Shown here: piece after piece, positions 25,225 through 43,597 of the stretch
How the letters are laid out: each line of letters begins with the position of its first letter
How positions within the stretch are numbered: position 1 is the stretch's first letter
Source of the DNA: Ianthella basta
Lineage: Eukaryota > Porifera > Demospongiae > Verongiida > Ianthellidae
Direction: 5' to 3'
DNA: 64,000 nt
Assembly: GCA_964019415.1 (NCBI GenBank)
Contig: OZ025875.1
Coordinates: forward strand, 7,547,306 to 7,611,305
Program-made: the position numbers and the translations under genes
The notes under the pieces: model-generated
What the model was told of the DNA's origin: nothing
Databases searched by the model: none
What the model saw: the letters and a program-made list of their open reading frames with translations, nothing else

Positions 25225-25577
25225 ATTCTCCGATTCCTCTACACCGAACACACGCTGGCGGTTTCCAGTTCCTCTGCCATGCAATGGTGTGAAAAGTAGC
25301 TCATCAGGCCAGGTGCAGATTGAATACCGTTCCACATCCCTTTGTTGCTTCTATTTGCTGTATTCTCGCTAATGGATCGAGTCAATGAACAGTAGCTGGA
25401 GTGACTGCAGTGTGCACAGTGTATATTGATATGCAGCTATGTATCGTGCGTGGTTGTATACAGTGAAGAAGAAATTATACTACACACATTAGCTGCATTG
25501 TGTAATATAATATTATACAGAGAAATGAAAAAAGGGTGACTGAATAACTATTGTTTAATAACTACTATTTTATCCAC

Positions 25578-31685
<6,108 letters not shown>

Positions 31686-32268
31686 AATCGCCAATTTCTC
31701 CTCTGAGAACTTCTTGTCGTGTGCTGAACATGTACGTGACGACTCCTCCTACCTGTGCAAGGTAAGGATAGTTTGCAAGCAGATCCCATTGTTAGGTGCA
31801 AATAGTGAACACTTTCACCTCGCCTTTATGCTTCTGTTCCCATATTATCACGGGGCAGATGCTAACTTTCTCCTTTTCAGGTCACGAATGATGTGGCTGT
31901 TCAACTAATGATGAAATATGCAGTGGTGCATCTCTGCCAATATGACAATTGTCACTTTAGACCCTGCATACTCCACCATTTGAGCAACTCCCCTATCGGT
32001 CCTTCACAGCTAGGGATTTGCGCAGCAACAAATTGTCAGACTTTCTACAAATTGTATTGAAGTAAAACAATCTTACACTGAATTGAACAGATGTACTTTA
32101 GAATATATTTTCACATATACAGTCACATGCACACACACATTGCTGATACCAGTGTTGGCTGTTCACAGTCTGCATGTGAATGCAAGCAGCCACGTACACA
32201 AGTGTGCATGTCAGATCATTTTGTGTGTTTCTTCTAGCAATTAAATGTGTTAGTTGACTAGTCTAAGT
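31686..32268. other. Intergenic region between receptors E and D
   Basis: No exon seen. It should hold the promoter of E and the 3' end of D. Confidence 0.45.
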
Positions 32269-33488
32269 TCACTTTCCCTCTGTCTCTTCCTTCTCCGCAG
32301 GTGCCATGGTGCTTGCATCCAGTGGTATGTAAGGATGTACGTCCAATGTTAGCACCTCCATCTCTTTGTGAGCTTTTACACCAACCTCACCACTCTCTGC
32401 ACTTGCTTCATTCTTCCCTGCTGCCCTATCCACTGCACCCACTCTTCTGTCTGCTTTTCCCGCGTCACTGACTCCTTCCACTTTAATCATACCTCCTTCC
32501 TTGTCAGGTATGTTCAGTTTTGTGTATGGTTGGACCTGAAGTGTGTCAAGATTCAGTGCTGTGTAAGATGAGTGAAGGGAGTTGTTCTGCTCTGCTTTCA
32601 CTTGAAGCTGTGATGTGTTTGCATCATCACTTGGGTCATTCCCACTGCTGAGTATCTGCACTTTGGAGTAGGCGGGGTTTGGCACTGTGCCTGTGGACTG
32701 GTGTGTTGTGGTGTTAACATTGTGTGTTAGAACCATGTTGTAGTCCCCACCCTCCTCCTCCTGCTCCTGCTCTGTGCGGCTTCTCTTCCACCATCTACAA
32801 AACCATGCTATGGCAACAATGATTGTAATGACATAGGTAGCTAGCAAGAGAAGAGTAGCCAAGGTTGATGCAGTGGAAACTATAATGACATCCCTTTGTG
32901 TGTTTGGGAGCTCTGGAGACAGACAGACAGACAGACAGCAAGTCAGTACACACACTCAGTATATTTATCAATACAAGTTGTTGCACATAAATGCATTATT
33001 CCCAACATGTTAAGAGCTTGGACCAGATAGTGTACACCAATCCCCAACCAAATTCAACTGAATTATGTTTAGATTGCTACTTGTACTGCATAACTGTGAC
33101 AGACAGAATTCACTTGCTTCTCTGGTGTTGGCAATCCCCAGAGGGCAGAGCACTGTTGGGTAGGAGTCTGGCGTTACAGTGAGGCATGCAGACAGTATCA
33201 AGTACTGCTTTTGCCTCGCTGTTCTAAAACCTTCCTCCATTCTAATAGCCCTCTTTCTTTTAATAAAGGGGGATTGTCACCAGAGAGGCAAGTGAGTTGT
33301 GCATGTCACACAATGCATCATGAAATAGCAAGGGTATTACATTGCACCTCAGATATGTTAAACATTTAGCGGACTACATCAGACAGACAGTCTGTTAGTT
33401 TAGTCCCCGTCTCACCTTCTCCTGAACAGCAGCACCAGCTAAGCAAACACTGGAGCAGGACAACAAGGACAACACAGGGAGCTCCCAT
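32269..33488 (-). CDS. Receptor D: signal peptide, membrane helix and ITAM-like tail with no ectodomain
   Basis: Two exons: 33488-33416 (signal peptide M-G-A-P-C-V-V-L-V-V, 73 nt as in B, C, E and F) and 32912-32269 (membrane helix and tail). Both are phase 1; 238 aa. The mature extracellular part would be only about 10 residues (ELPNTQRD), with an Asp just before the helix (about 35-57). The tail has YNMV, YSKV, YTAL-x9-YTKL and YIPL. Gene B has YKEL-x9-YTPL where D has HKEM and YIPL, so D appears to have lost the first tyrosine of its second pair. No Ig or FN3 exon lies between the two exons or in the upstream spacer. It could be an adaptor-like signalling subunit (compare DAP12 or FcR-gamma in vertebrates), an alternative tail exon for an upstream gene, or a decayed full receptor. 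Confidence 0.62.
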
Positions 33489-33687
33489 ATTGAGCACCTC
33501 TCTCTATGACCACTTAGCTAGTCTAGTGCTATAGTTCACTTGTTATAGAGCCTTCAGCTGTCACCTATCTTGGCCATTTTCAATATGCTGTATGGGTTGT
33601 GTCTGTTATGTGCGGCTACCAATGATGGAATCCATAATGTACTGTCCATCCAATTATAACATACCTACAGTAAGGCTTCCGGAAGCA

Positions 33688-33790
<103 letters not shown>

Positions 33791-33939
33791 TGTACACACA
33801 CGCGCGCGCAAGCATACACACACATGCACACCACAAACATACTTGTTCATGATTGTGCTCTTACTAGCTAGTGCATATGTGTTTGGTGAGATCTCTATAA
33901 TCCTCTGTGTCCCCCTTCATCTCCAGTAAATGAGTGGGT

Positions 33940-34200
33940 GGAGCTGTGGGATCAAGGCAACACTTGCAATGAGGTGTTTGGCTTCTGAAGCTATGGGCTG
34001 TACACAATGTCACTCACCCACGACTAATTTACCACAATTGTGATGTTGTCATGGCAATGAGCAGCCATTCAATGGGCTCCTGTAATTACCCTATTGTAGT
34101 AGTGCTTGTAAGCACTTGTATGTGTGGAAGCCTCAAGAGTATGTTCACTGGGGTGAGGCCACTGATGGCCTAATGTTCTATGTCATGTGACATTGTTGCG
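33940..34200 (-). promoter_or_regulatory. Conserved upstream block of receptor D
   Basis: Aligns in patches with 37555-37830 (upstream of C) and 42140-42400 (upstream of B). Shared patches include GCAATGAGGTGT, GGCTTCTG and TGTCATGTGAC. It lies about 450-710 bp before the D start codon. A retained promoter/enhancer is one reading; plain co-duplication is the other. Confidence 0.35.
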
Positions 34201-34420
34201 AATGTTATGCTCCAGAAAAACAAGATCCACGGTATTTTGCCATCAATCAACAGTACATGCCCTATGCACCAGCCAATAGCAGCAGCTCAGGAGCAAGCTT
34301 ATAAGGAGCCCGCAGTGGCACAATGTGTACTTTAGTATAGGGATTAGCTACACTTCACACTTAGGACGTTTCAGATCCCTTTGACTATTCCTACATATGC
34401 ATAACTGGCAGTGTGAGGAG

Positions 34421-34905
34421 AAAGGAGGGTGATGTGAGTGTGTGTCTATGAAGGGAGGGGAGGGTGATGTGAGTGTGTGTCTGTGGAGAGAGGTGAGGGT
34501 GATGTGTGTGTGTCTATGAAAGGAGGGGAGGGTGATGTGAGCGTGTGTCTGTGGAGAGAGGGGAGGGTGATGGGAGTGTGTGTCTATGGAGAGAGGAGAG
34601 GGTGATGTGAGTCTGTGTCTATGAAAGGAGGGGAGGGTGATGTGAGTGTGTGTCTGTGGAGAGAGGGGAGGGTGATGTGAGTGTGTGTCTATGGAGAGAG
34701 GGGAGGGTGATGTGAATGTGTGTCTGTGGAGAGAGGGGAGGGTGATGTGAGTGTATGTCTATGGAGAGAGGGGAGGGTGATGTGAATGTGTGTCTGTGGA
34801 GGGAAGGGAGGGTGATGTGAGTGTGTGTCTATGGAGAGAGGGGAGGGTGATGTGAATGTGTGTCTGTGGAGGGAGGAGAGGGTGATGCAAGTGTGTGTCT
34901 GTAAC
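34421..34905. repeat. ~36-bp tandem minisatellite
   Basis: Roughly 13 copies of a purine-rich unit containing GGGAGGGTGATGTGAGTGTG and TCTATGGAGAGA. Two variants (TCTATG and TCTGTG) alternate, suggesting growth by a two-unit step. Confidence 0.93.
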
Positions 34906-35050
34906 TACCTCAATCTACATACGTAGCAAGGGACAATCATCGTCTTATGTTGTAAACTGGAGCATGTCTTGATAACACTGTTAGGTGCACACACGTCACT
35001 GGTGCTCACAGCTGTGGCTTGTCCCTGTACACTTGCATGTGTCACTGCAT

Positions 35051-35080
35051 TGATTTACAGTCCATGCCAGCACCTTGAGC
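35051..35080 (-). pseudogene. Orphan copy of gene A exon 2 (30-nt microexon)
   Basis: This 30-bp segment, its acceptor-side CAG and its GTAA donor match the microexon of gene A (44051-44080), and flanking intron sequence from about 34940 to 35130 also aligns with 43950-44120. No matching signal-peptide or membrane exon lies nearby. It marks a lost duplicate of gene A between C and D. Confidence 0.7.
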
Positions 35081-35539
35081 TCCTCCTCCTGAACCGCTAG
35101 TAAAGCTCACAACTGATGCTATGAATCAGCGTTGGTAGGTAAGGAATTCTGTTTAAAATATGTACATTAACACTCCTTTTACTGCTTTGTCTACTGGGCC
35201 GGGACGTCTTAAAATAATCGGTACTGTTGCTCACATAAATGCAGGCTGTGGAGTACATTCATAATTTATTCATTACTGCATGCTGTACGTGTTATAGAAT
35301 CAAGAATCATTGTCTGTAACTTATGGCACTACATAAATTAACAATAATATAAGCATGTTTCATACTTACAGTATATACTCTCACTCTACTCTCATTCTCT
35401 CATTTCAGTGTTGTACATATAATTATACAGTAGGTTGTTAATGTATAATGAATATTCACTTCATTTTACATAGTGTATGTGCGATACATGAATGAAAGAA
35501 GTTAGGTTTCTTTGCATATCTTCTGCCAACATCACATCA

Positions 35540-37038
35540 TTAGCTATTCAACTTGTCTCCGCCATCTTTGCATGTGCCATGTTGCTCACATTTGGCAGTG
35601 CATAGGGATGTACATCCAGTGTCTTCCACTCCGGCCAGCTTGTGGTTAGCTCTTTCACCACTCACCTCTTCCACTTCTGCTGTTTCTCCCTTCTCGCCAA
35701 TGTTCAGTCTTGCATATGTCTGGTTCTGAAGGGTGTCAGCACTCAGGGCCATGTAGGCTGCATCAGTGTGCCTGGTAGTGTTCTGCTTGGTTTCTACTGG
35801 AAGTTGCGACAGGTTCGCATACTCACTTGGGTCATTCCCACTGCCAAGTATCTGCATTTTGGAGTAGGCGGGGTTTGGCACTGTGCCTGTGGACTGGTGT
35901 GTTGTGGTGTTAACGTCATGTGCTAGGACCATGTTGTATTCCCCATGGCCACCCTCCTCCTCCTCCTCCTCCTGCTGCTGCTGCTGCTGCTCTGCCCCTC
36001 TTCTCTTCCGCCATCTATAACACCCCACTGCCACAGCAATGATTGTAATGACATAGGCAACCATCACAAGGAGAAAAGGTAACGATGATACAACAACTAT
36101 AATGACAGAATCTGTTGTAGTGCCTGGGAGCTCTGGAGACAGACAGACAGCCAGACAGGCAGATAGACAGATAGACAGATAGATACTGTAGACAGGCAGA
36201 CAGACAGGCAGACAGGCAGACAGATAGACAGACAGGCAGACAGGCAGGCAGACAGGCAGACAGATAGACAGACAGATAGACAGACAGATAGACAGGTAGA
36301 CAGACAGACAGGCAGACAGACAGGCAGACAGACAGACAGACAGACAGGCTGATAGACAGACAGACAGACAGGCTGATAGACAGATAGGCAGACAGGCAGG
36401 CAGGTTACCTACTTGTGGTGCACAAACAATTCCAAGCTGAACTGAATTCCATTTGAATCGATGCTTATTGCGTATACTGTATGACTATAATGAGACTCAG
36501 TGAACCCTGTCTAAGACAGACACCTGTGGGCCAGTTATATAATTGGCCTTTATGGTGGCTGTTATGGTGCTATCTAGGGCCAGGGAGGCTGGCTGTTTTA
36601 GAGAGGTGGCTGCATTATACGTACAATAGCCATCCTAGGCAAGTTTCGCTCTAATCTGAATTCGCTCACTCTTTACTCTGATGTCCTCAGAGTAGTGCTG
36701 TTGATTAGGAGAAAGTGGTTGAGCCGAATAATTATAAGGCAGCAGCAGTGAGGCAGCCAGCATCACTGTTACAATTCACCTTTGCTCATATGTACGTATG
36801 TTCTGATGCCTTACCACCACGCACATAGCTAATAGCCCCGTCTCCTTCAAGGAGGGTTATCACCAGAGAAACAAGTTATGTCAGCTGCTCAGTGCTTGCA
36901 ATGTATCACTGACAAGCTCAGCCAATTAGTAGTAGGTGTGTCTGTTAGTTTAGTCATTGTCTCACCTACTCCTGAACAGCAGCACCAGCTAAGCAACCAC
37001 TGGAATAGGACAACAAGGACAACACAGGTAGCTCCCAT
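35540..37038 (-). CDS. Receptor C: signal peptide, membrane helix and ITAM-like tail with no ectodomain
   Basis: Two exons: 37038-36966 (signal peptide M-G-A-T-C-V-V-L-V-V) and 36132-35540 (membrane helix and tail). Both are phase 1; 221 aa. The mature extracellular part is about 10 residues (ELPGTTTDS) with an Asp beside the helix (about 36-60). After the basic WRKRRG come Gln and Glu runs, then YNMV, YSKM and the pair YMAL-x9-YARL. The C terminus differs from B and D and is rich in cysteine (CTSLCTAKC). The only notable sequence in the 830-bp intron is a CAGA-type repeat. Function is inferred as for D: a short signalling subunit, a spare tail exon, or a remnant. Full-length B next door shows what is missing. 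Confidence 0.62.
36139..36396. repeat. (CAGA)n-type tetranucleotide repeat
   Basis: Imperfect CAGA/TAGA/CAGG units filling the polypyrimidine region before the acceptor of the C tail exon. A short CAGA run is in the same place in gene D (about 32919-32938). Confidence 0.95.
36501..36616. repeat. Dispersed repeat, copy 1
   Basis: Member of a family recognisable by CCTGTCTAAG, GGGCCAGTTATA, GCCTTTAT, and GGGAGGCTGGCTGTTT. Related segments lie at 41712-41790, 45185-45260 and 48442-48517. Confidence 0.6.
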
Positions 37039-38257
37039 ACTGAACACCTCTCAGTATCACCACTCAGCTAGTCTTTGTCTTCTGTTCACTTGTTATTACA
37101 GCCTTTCAGCTACAGTATCTCGAGCTGCCATTTTCTACTGATCTATCAGTTACACACTGCAGTAGAAATACCACGTGTATGTGTGTGTGTGTGTCTAGAT
37201 CTACCAGTGAATCTCATGCAGTGCACAGCCAGAAGTTTTATGATTACAGAATGGCTTCTAGAAGCTGCACACGGGGTAGAACATTCCTTATTACTTGACG
37301 TTACAAAAATAGGAAAATGGAGTCATGCAAAAGCAGTTCTTGTCAACATGCTGAAGGATGCATAGTACAAAGTGGGTGATATGATAACAGTCCATATGTG
37401 TGTTATCTGCACACACATACACACATACACGCACATATACACACATACACTCTCTCACTCCATAGTTCATGGCATTGCCATTCTTAGCTACTATGTGGGC
37501 TCACTCTACATTCTCTGTGTTATTTATGCCCTTGTGTGGATGAATGGGTTCTGGGAGAGAGAGAACATGAGCAATGAGGTGTACTTTGATGCAACTGGCT
37601 TCTGTAGCAGCTATTGACTGTGCCCAACGAGATTCCCCCACAGCTAACTGACCTGTCAGTGTAGTTCGTGATAAAAATCCAATTGCAAATGACCTTGTTC
37701 CTTCCTTTTAGTACTGAGCACTGATACAATAGAAACATATGCTTATGTGGTAACTTTCACAAGTATTGGTGGCTGAGGTCACTAATGACTGAAGGTCCTG
37801 TGTCATGTGACCTCACTATGAAAGGGATCTGAAGATAAGATAGTATTTTGCCTACAAACATGCAACAGCACATGCTCAATGAATTGGTTGAAACATTTCA
37901 AAATCAAGGAGGGTGGAGTGAAAATGTTGCTGGGGCAGGAAGTGACAGGTCTGTGTACCTGTGTCTGATAAAGTAGTCACTAGCTACCACTGAATATGAC
38001 ATAGTTGTATTGAAGACAGCAACCTTCCCTCTGCCCCTTCACATGCAGGGAACTGTTATCCCAACAGAAGTTAATGTCATACTGTATTGCATAAATGATT
38101 ACAAACTTAAGCAATAAGCATACAGTTTACTTCTGGGAAGTTTATTGCCGTACAATGTGTCATTAAAGTGGACACTCACTCCATTTGAATAAAGTAAGCA
38201 TGCATGCAAGAGGGTCAGGTAATGTACATGCAAAAATATAATTTATCAGCAAACTTG
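37039..38257. other. Spacer between receptors C and B
   Basis: No exon supported. Contains the conserved upstream block listed next. Confidence 0.5.
37555..37830 (-). promoter_or_regulatory. Conserved upstream block of receptor C
   Basis: Shares patches (AGCAATGAGGTGT, GGCTTCTG, TGTGCCCAA, TGTCATGTGAC) with the blocks upstream of B and D, about 520-790 bp before the C start codon. Confidence 0.35.
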
Positions 38258-41200
38258 TCAGATGTATGACTCTTCCTCTTCCTTCTCCACAGGTTCCATG
38301 GTGCTCACATCCAGTGGTGTGTACAGGTGTACCTCCAGTGACTTCAAGTCTAGCTCCTTGTAAGCTCTCACACCACTGTCCCCTTCCACTTTAGCCACTT
38401 CTCCCTCGTTGTTGCATATGTTCAGTTTGGTGTATGGCTGAACCTGAAGTGTGTCAAGACTCAGTGCTGTGTAAGATGAGTGAAGAGAGTTGTTCTGCTC
38501 TGCTTTCACTTGAAGCTGTGACAGAGTCACGTCGTCACTTAAGTCATTCCCACTGCCGAGTATCTGCATGTTGGAGTAGGCGGGGTTTGGCACTGTGCCT
38601 GTGGACTGGTGTGTTGTGGTGTTAACGTCATGTGCTAGGACCATGTTGTATTCCCCACCCTCCTCCTCCTCCTCCTCCTTCTGCTCCTGATCTTCCCCTC
38701 TTCTCTTCCACTGTCTATGACACCACATTACTGCGACAATGATTGTAATGACACTAACAACCACGAGGAGAAAAGCCAATGACGATGCAGTGGCAACTAT
38801 AGTCACTGTGCCTGTGAGAGCAGTGGAGACACACAAACAGAGTAGCGTGTAGTTCCAGATGCCTTCATCCAGTGTCAATTTAGGCATTGTGGTACATTCC
38901 TATTTCCCAAGTTGGCTTCATAATCATGACTGTGCATACTGTACATCAAACCTCTATAACTGCACCATGGTGAGACATACTGTATACTGAGCCAATAACA
39001 GTCTGATTTGTTATTCATCATAATTTATAGCTTGGTACACACTAGCCAAAGTTAATAATTGTTTTAGACGTTTTGGTGCCGCTACAGACACCTTCATCAG
39101 TGAATGGCTTTGGCTAGTGTGTACCAAGCTATAGGATCAATGACTTCCCTAGTCTCAAGCCTTTACAATTTAAACCTGATTTGTTATTCTAACCTTATAG
39201 TATACAATTATAGGACCACTTACCCATATACACACACATACATACAGTACATGCACAGACATAAACAAGTACGGTATATAGCTACACTCATCTATGCACA
39301 CAACACATTGAGTATTTCAAAGCACTCACCCGCTACAGTAGGTACATCTAAGGTGTGTTCATAGGTCAAAGCTGTGCTCCTCGTAAAGGTGCTCCTCATA
39401 ACATTGATGTTGTTGAATGCCAACACTTGGATGGAGTACCTCACCCCCTTCTGCAGTCTTGTGACATTGCAGTGACTATGACCACACCATCGCTGAAATA
39501 TATTCATTGTGTTGGATGAGACTGTCACCCCAAAGCGCACCTCTCCATTGGGTTCCCTCGGTGATATCCAATTGAGTTCAATACCATTTTCAAAAACTCT
39601 TGTAATGGTGACACTCCTTGGAGAGGAGGGGGCTGTAGAGTGGGGTAACAGCATTCTCAGTAAAACATTAATATACTGTGGCATGTATACAAACCTGCTA
39701 TTCCAGTGGTAACACTCTTCACTGCTGGTGTTGCACTCCTCATAGTACCACTGTCAAGTGCCCATGCTGTAATCCTGTACTGAGCACCTGGTACTGCAGG
39801 GCTGATTGTAACATTCATTCCTCCACTTGTATTCACATACTCTCCTATCATTGGTACTCCAAAGCGGAACACCTCGTATCCAGCAATGACACGAGTTGTT
39901 GCAGTGTCACTACTCTCCACTCGGTACTCCACACCTGTACTGGTAGCTGTGTTGACAGTGAGTCTTGGGACACTGAGTGGATCTGTACCGTGAAGTAAAT
40001 CAATAAACAATAAGGTATTAGTGGTAATGTTTTATGCATATATATAATTTTAGGAAGTGTTTAAGAAAAGCCATCTTCTTACTGATTCCTATTCTGAGAC
40101 AGAGATCGAGGTCAAGAAGTCATTATTAAATGTAAATAAATTATGAATATTGAATGATTTCTGTTAGAAGTTCAGGATAATTCTCAGTCATTACTGTCTA
40201 CTATCATACAGTAGAATGTGAAGTGATAGTGATGCTTTGTGTGCTGAGCCTTCAAAATCTTATCTCATTCTTATCAAATACCAAAACTCACTATCGCCTG
40301 AGATAAAGAGATTGATGAAACTTCTATCAATTCCATCAATATCAGTGCAGTATAGGCGTCTGTTCTGAAAACTGCTGGTTGGATTCACTACCAGTGTTGC
40401 TTCAGCTCCATTTCTTGTCTCATTCACACCTCCAGTTTCTAGTTCTCCTCCATTGGCAACAAACATAGCTGTTCCGCTACTAACAGTGCAGGTGATCCTC
40501 CCAATCCCATCTGGACCAGATAACTGTTGTAGATCAGTTATGGGGAACTCATGAGGTATGAGTCTCCCTTCACTGTGGCTAGCACTACCACCTGAATGAC
40601 ATTGTGAACACAAACATAAGGTCATCAGACTTACATAGTGATGTTATACAATATACATTGAATCTGATACTTACCAGTGACACTGAATGTGAAGCTCCCA
40701 TTATCTACAGCTTGCTGTCCTCCTGTAGCTGTCACCTGACAGGTGTATGTCCCTCCATCACTTGTGGAAGTTGTGTTGACAGCCAAGATGCGTTCATTGT
40801 AGACCTTTCTGCCATAATACCCTTCCACTTCACATGGTCCATTTGGACAGGTCCAGGTGTAGTTGAGTGGTGTTCCATAAGGTAGACCAACAACCTGACA
40901 GACTAGGATGAGTTGAGTTCCAAGGGGAACTGAGTCCCCAGATGTGAGGGTTCTGTTGTGTGTGTAGCCATCAATCATCACGGCCAGGGTTCCTGCAAGT
41001 AAGAGAGAATGGCCCCTTTAACCACCACAGAATGGTAACAGATTCTGATACAAAGAGAATCCTGCTGGAGAAGTGAAGGTGTGCCTGTTTGTCTGTGCGT
41101 CTTTGCCTTCTGAAGTCGCTTCAGGCAAGCTGGCAATAATGACAGTCTCTTAGATAAGGTGCATGTGTCTGTAGTAGCTAGCCCTTTCTCACCTTCTCCT

Positions 41201-41265
41201 GAACAGCAGCACCAGCTAAGCAAACACTGGAACAGGGCAACAAGGACAACACGGAGAGCTCCCAT
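38258..41265 (-). CDS. Receptor B: full Ig-module2-FN3-FN3-TM receptor with two ITAM-like pairs
   Basis: Six exons: 41265-41193 (signal peptide), 40992-40675 (Ig 1), 40591-40292 (module 2), 39982-39695 (FN3 1), 39632-39330 (FN3 2), 38811-38258 (membrane helix and tail). All are phase 1; 611 aa. Ig 1 spans about residues 25-130 (LVCQVV, YTWTC, DGGTYTC), module 2 131-230, FN3 1 231-326 and FN3 2 327-427. FN3 2 is unusual for the family: LNWISP instead of LNWLPP, and AFNNIN instead of AVNSAG. The helix is at about 430-457, followed by RQWKRRG and a Glu run. The tail has YNMV, YSNM, YTAL-x9-YTKL and YKEL-x9-YTPL, i.e. two successive ITAM-like pairs. Genes C and D share this tail type. Phosphotyrosine signalling through tandem-SH2 kinases is inferred. 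Confidence 0.87.
39026..39133. mobile_element. 108-bp hairpin element (MITE-like)
   Basis: Perfect 26-bp terminal inverted repeats, beginning TATAGCTTGGTACACACTAG, enclose about 56 bp. It lies in the intron before the tail exon of gene B. Non-coding. Confidence 0.85.
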
Positions 41266-41711
41266 ATTGAGCACCTCTCTCTTCAGTGATCAGGTATGGA
41301 CCTTACTACCATAGCCTGAGTCACTTGTTTTTCACTTGTGAGTGAATTCACAGCCTGAATCCCATGCAGTGCATGCACAACATACCACCATTGGTTTATG
41401 TAGCTTCACTACCTAATCTTGCTGGAGGTGGTCATGCACATTGATATCGCACACACAGTTCCATTAGTGCTCACACACACACAAACACACAGAGACACAC
41501 ACACACACACACACAGCGTGCCTTGTGACAAATGAGGTCAACAGAGGACAGATGTATAGCTACTGGTGACGCAGGAACAGTACGTGTGAAGGAGGCCATA
41601 CAGTGCATACCAGGCATATGCAGCCACTTGTACTGTGTTCATGCATTTTTTGTCAGTGAGTGTATGGGGTGCGCGCTCTTTGTTTCCTGTGAATGTGTAT
41701 ATATAACATAT

Positions 41712-41790
41712 ATACAGTGGAACCTGTCTAAGGTGGTCGACCACTGTGTTAGGCAACCACCTCTCTAAACAGCCAGCCCCCTGGCTCCAA
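41712..41790. repeat. Dispersed repeat, copy 2
   Basis: Starts AGTGGAACCTGTCTAAGGTG, like the copy at 48442, and includes an internal CCACCTCTCTAAACAGCC. Confidence 0.55.
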
Positions 41791-42139
41791 ATAGCACTTA
41801 AATATTGCAATGTACCACTGTAGAGCAGCTACCTGCTAGACTTGGTTCAAGTGGCCAGGCTAGATTGTGTATATATTGAGAGACATTGCAACTGAGTTTG
41901 AATTAGAATCTGAATCTGAATTGATGTGTGGGAAGCCCTTAGCCAATATAGGTTACTCATTCAGTCACTCATGATACAATTTTGTATACAATTCAGTAAA
42001 TCACCCTTATTATCAGTTTGTGTCCAGTGAGCAGGTCTGGATTGCTGGGGGTGCCGCCACTCAAGATCTGACTGCCATGTCCTGTGCTCAAACTGGCAAC
42101 ATCCCATCATCTCAATCTGTGCATGGCCCTTGAATGCCA

Positions 42140-42400
42140 CAGTGAGCAATGAGGTGTGCTGGGCTACATCGCATTGTAGGCTTCTGAAGCACTATAGGTT
42201 GTGCCCAATGCATGCTCACAACCACAGCAATCTTACCTCTAATGATGTTGGCGTGGTAACAGTTAGCTGTGGTTATCTAATGGGATGATGTCATTGCCCT
42301 TTTATAGAAATGAGCACTTTTCCATACAGTGAGTGTCCACATACTGGTGTGAAGCCACTACATCGATGGAAGTCAATGGTCATGTGGACTCCCATTATAC
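42140..42400 (-). promoter_or_regulatory. Conserved upstream block of receptor B
   Basis: Patches GAGCAATGAGGTGT, GGCTTCTGAAGC and TTGTGCCCAATG are shared with the C and D blocks. It lies about 880-1130 bp before the B start codon. Confidence 0.35.
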
Positions 42401-42878
42401 CAGCTGCACTATAAGCTTAAGTGTGTGTGTGTGCAACACTAGCATGTCCATATATGGTATACAGGGCAATGTGCCACGGGACTGCCCCTGTATGAGTGTA
42501 AAGGTCCCTTGCACTCTGCTTACATTACTGTGTAGTAATGAACTACTAATGGAGTGTGCTCTTATCTAATGTGAGGAGGTATAACAAACTGTATAATGTA
42601 ATGGAGCTCATAATGGTGTCTCCATTATGGTAGGTGAATGTGTGTGTCTCTGATGGGAGGTGGGTATAGGGATGTACATATGTAGGCATTTGTGTATAGG
42701 AAGTGTAGAGAGGGTAGGGGAAGGGGTACAGGAGGGAGAGGCAGGTGGGCGGGGTGCATGGGGAAGGGGGTATACGTAGTGACAAGAAGAGAGGTGAGGG
42801 GATGATGGAAAGTATGCATATGATACAGAATACTAGTGGTATCTAACCTTCTGGGTACGTTTATGTATATATGTATGT

Positions 42879-42942
<64 letters not shown>

Positions 42943-43526
42943 GCACTTTAAATTGTACTAATCAGTATATACACACTGCCAACAACTGTTCACAGCAGTA
43001 CACAGTACTCCGTGGCGTCATTCAGTGGGAGTGGGAGTTTGTGAGTGTTAACACAGCAGTCACTTCATCAAGGACAAACCTAGCAAAGCGTAACTCTAAT
43101 AACTTAATGAGTTGCACTTTGTTAGTTTTTGTAACAGCCAAAGTGCTGTAGATCGATGGATTGAATCGTCTTGTCTTTAAATGCAGGTGACTACAGGGCT
43201 TGCGCTCAAGAAATCTCTACCATTATTGACCTCACAAAGCAATTAGCCAATTGCGCATTCAATTATTTTTGCAACAATTACTATAATTACGTACAATGAC
43301 TGTGCAACTGCAGATAAGTGATGTGTGTAGCTAATACAATATTATACCCAGCCTAAGCGTTATAACCATAATAAATAGAACACACACTTGACTGAATGAA
43401 GTTGTTGTTGAAGGTGATGGGCCTAGCTACCTGTTATGCACTGACAAATTGGTACTGTGTTTCTCTTTCATCTTATAATACAACTGAAACCGAATACAGC
43501 ATGCGGTACAATCAACAAATGCTTGC

Positions 43527-43559
<33 letters not shown>

Positions 43560-43597
43560 CACACACACACACGCACACACTGTTTGTGGACACATGA

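Larger units (their letters stand above)
41266..43597. other. 2.3-kb spacer between receptors B and A
   Basis: No exon seen. Contains a dispersed repeat copy (41712-41790), the conserved upstream block of B, and GT/CA tracts near 42886-42938 and 43527-43580. Confidence 0.5.

Noticed and set aside
34421-34905. Possible CRISPR-like array (also 59363-59790)
   Set aside because: Units are contiguous tandem copies with no distinct spacers, in a eukaryotic intron/spacer context. They are minisatellites.
36878-37141. 87-aa plus-strand open frame opposite the receptor C signal peptide
   Set aside because: Antisense of the conserved 73-nt signal peptide exon seen in B, C, D, E and F.
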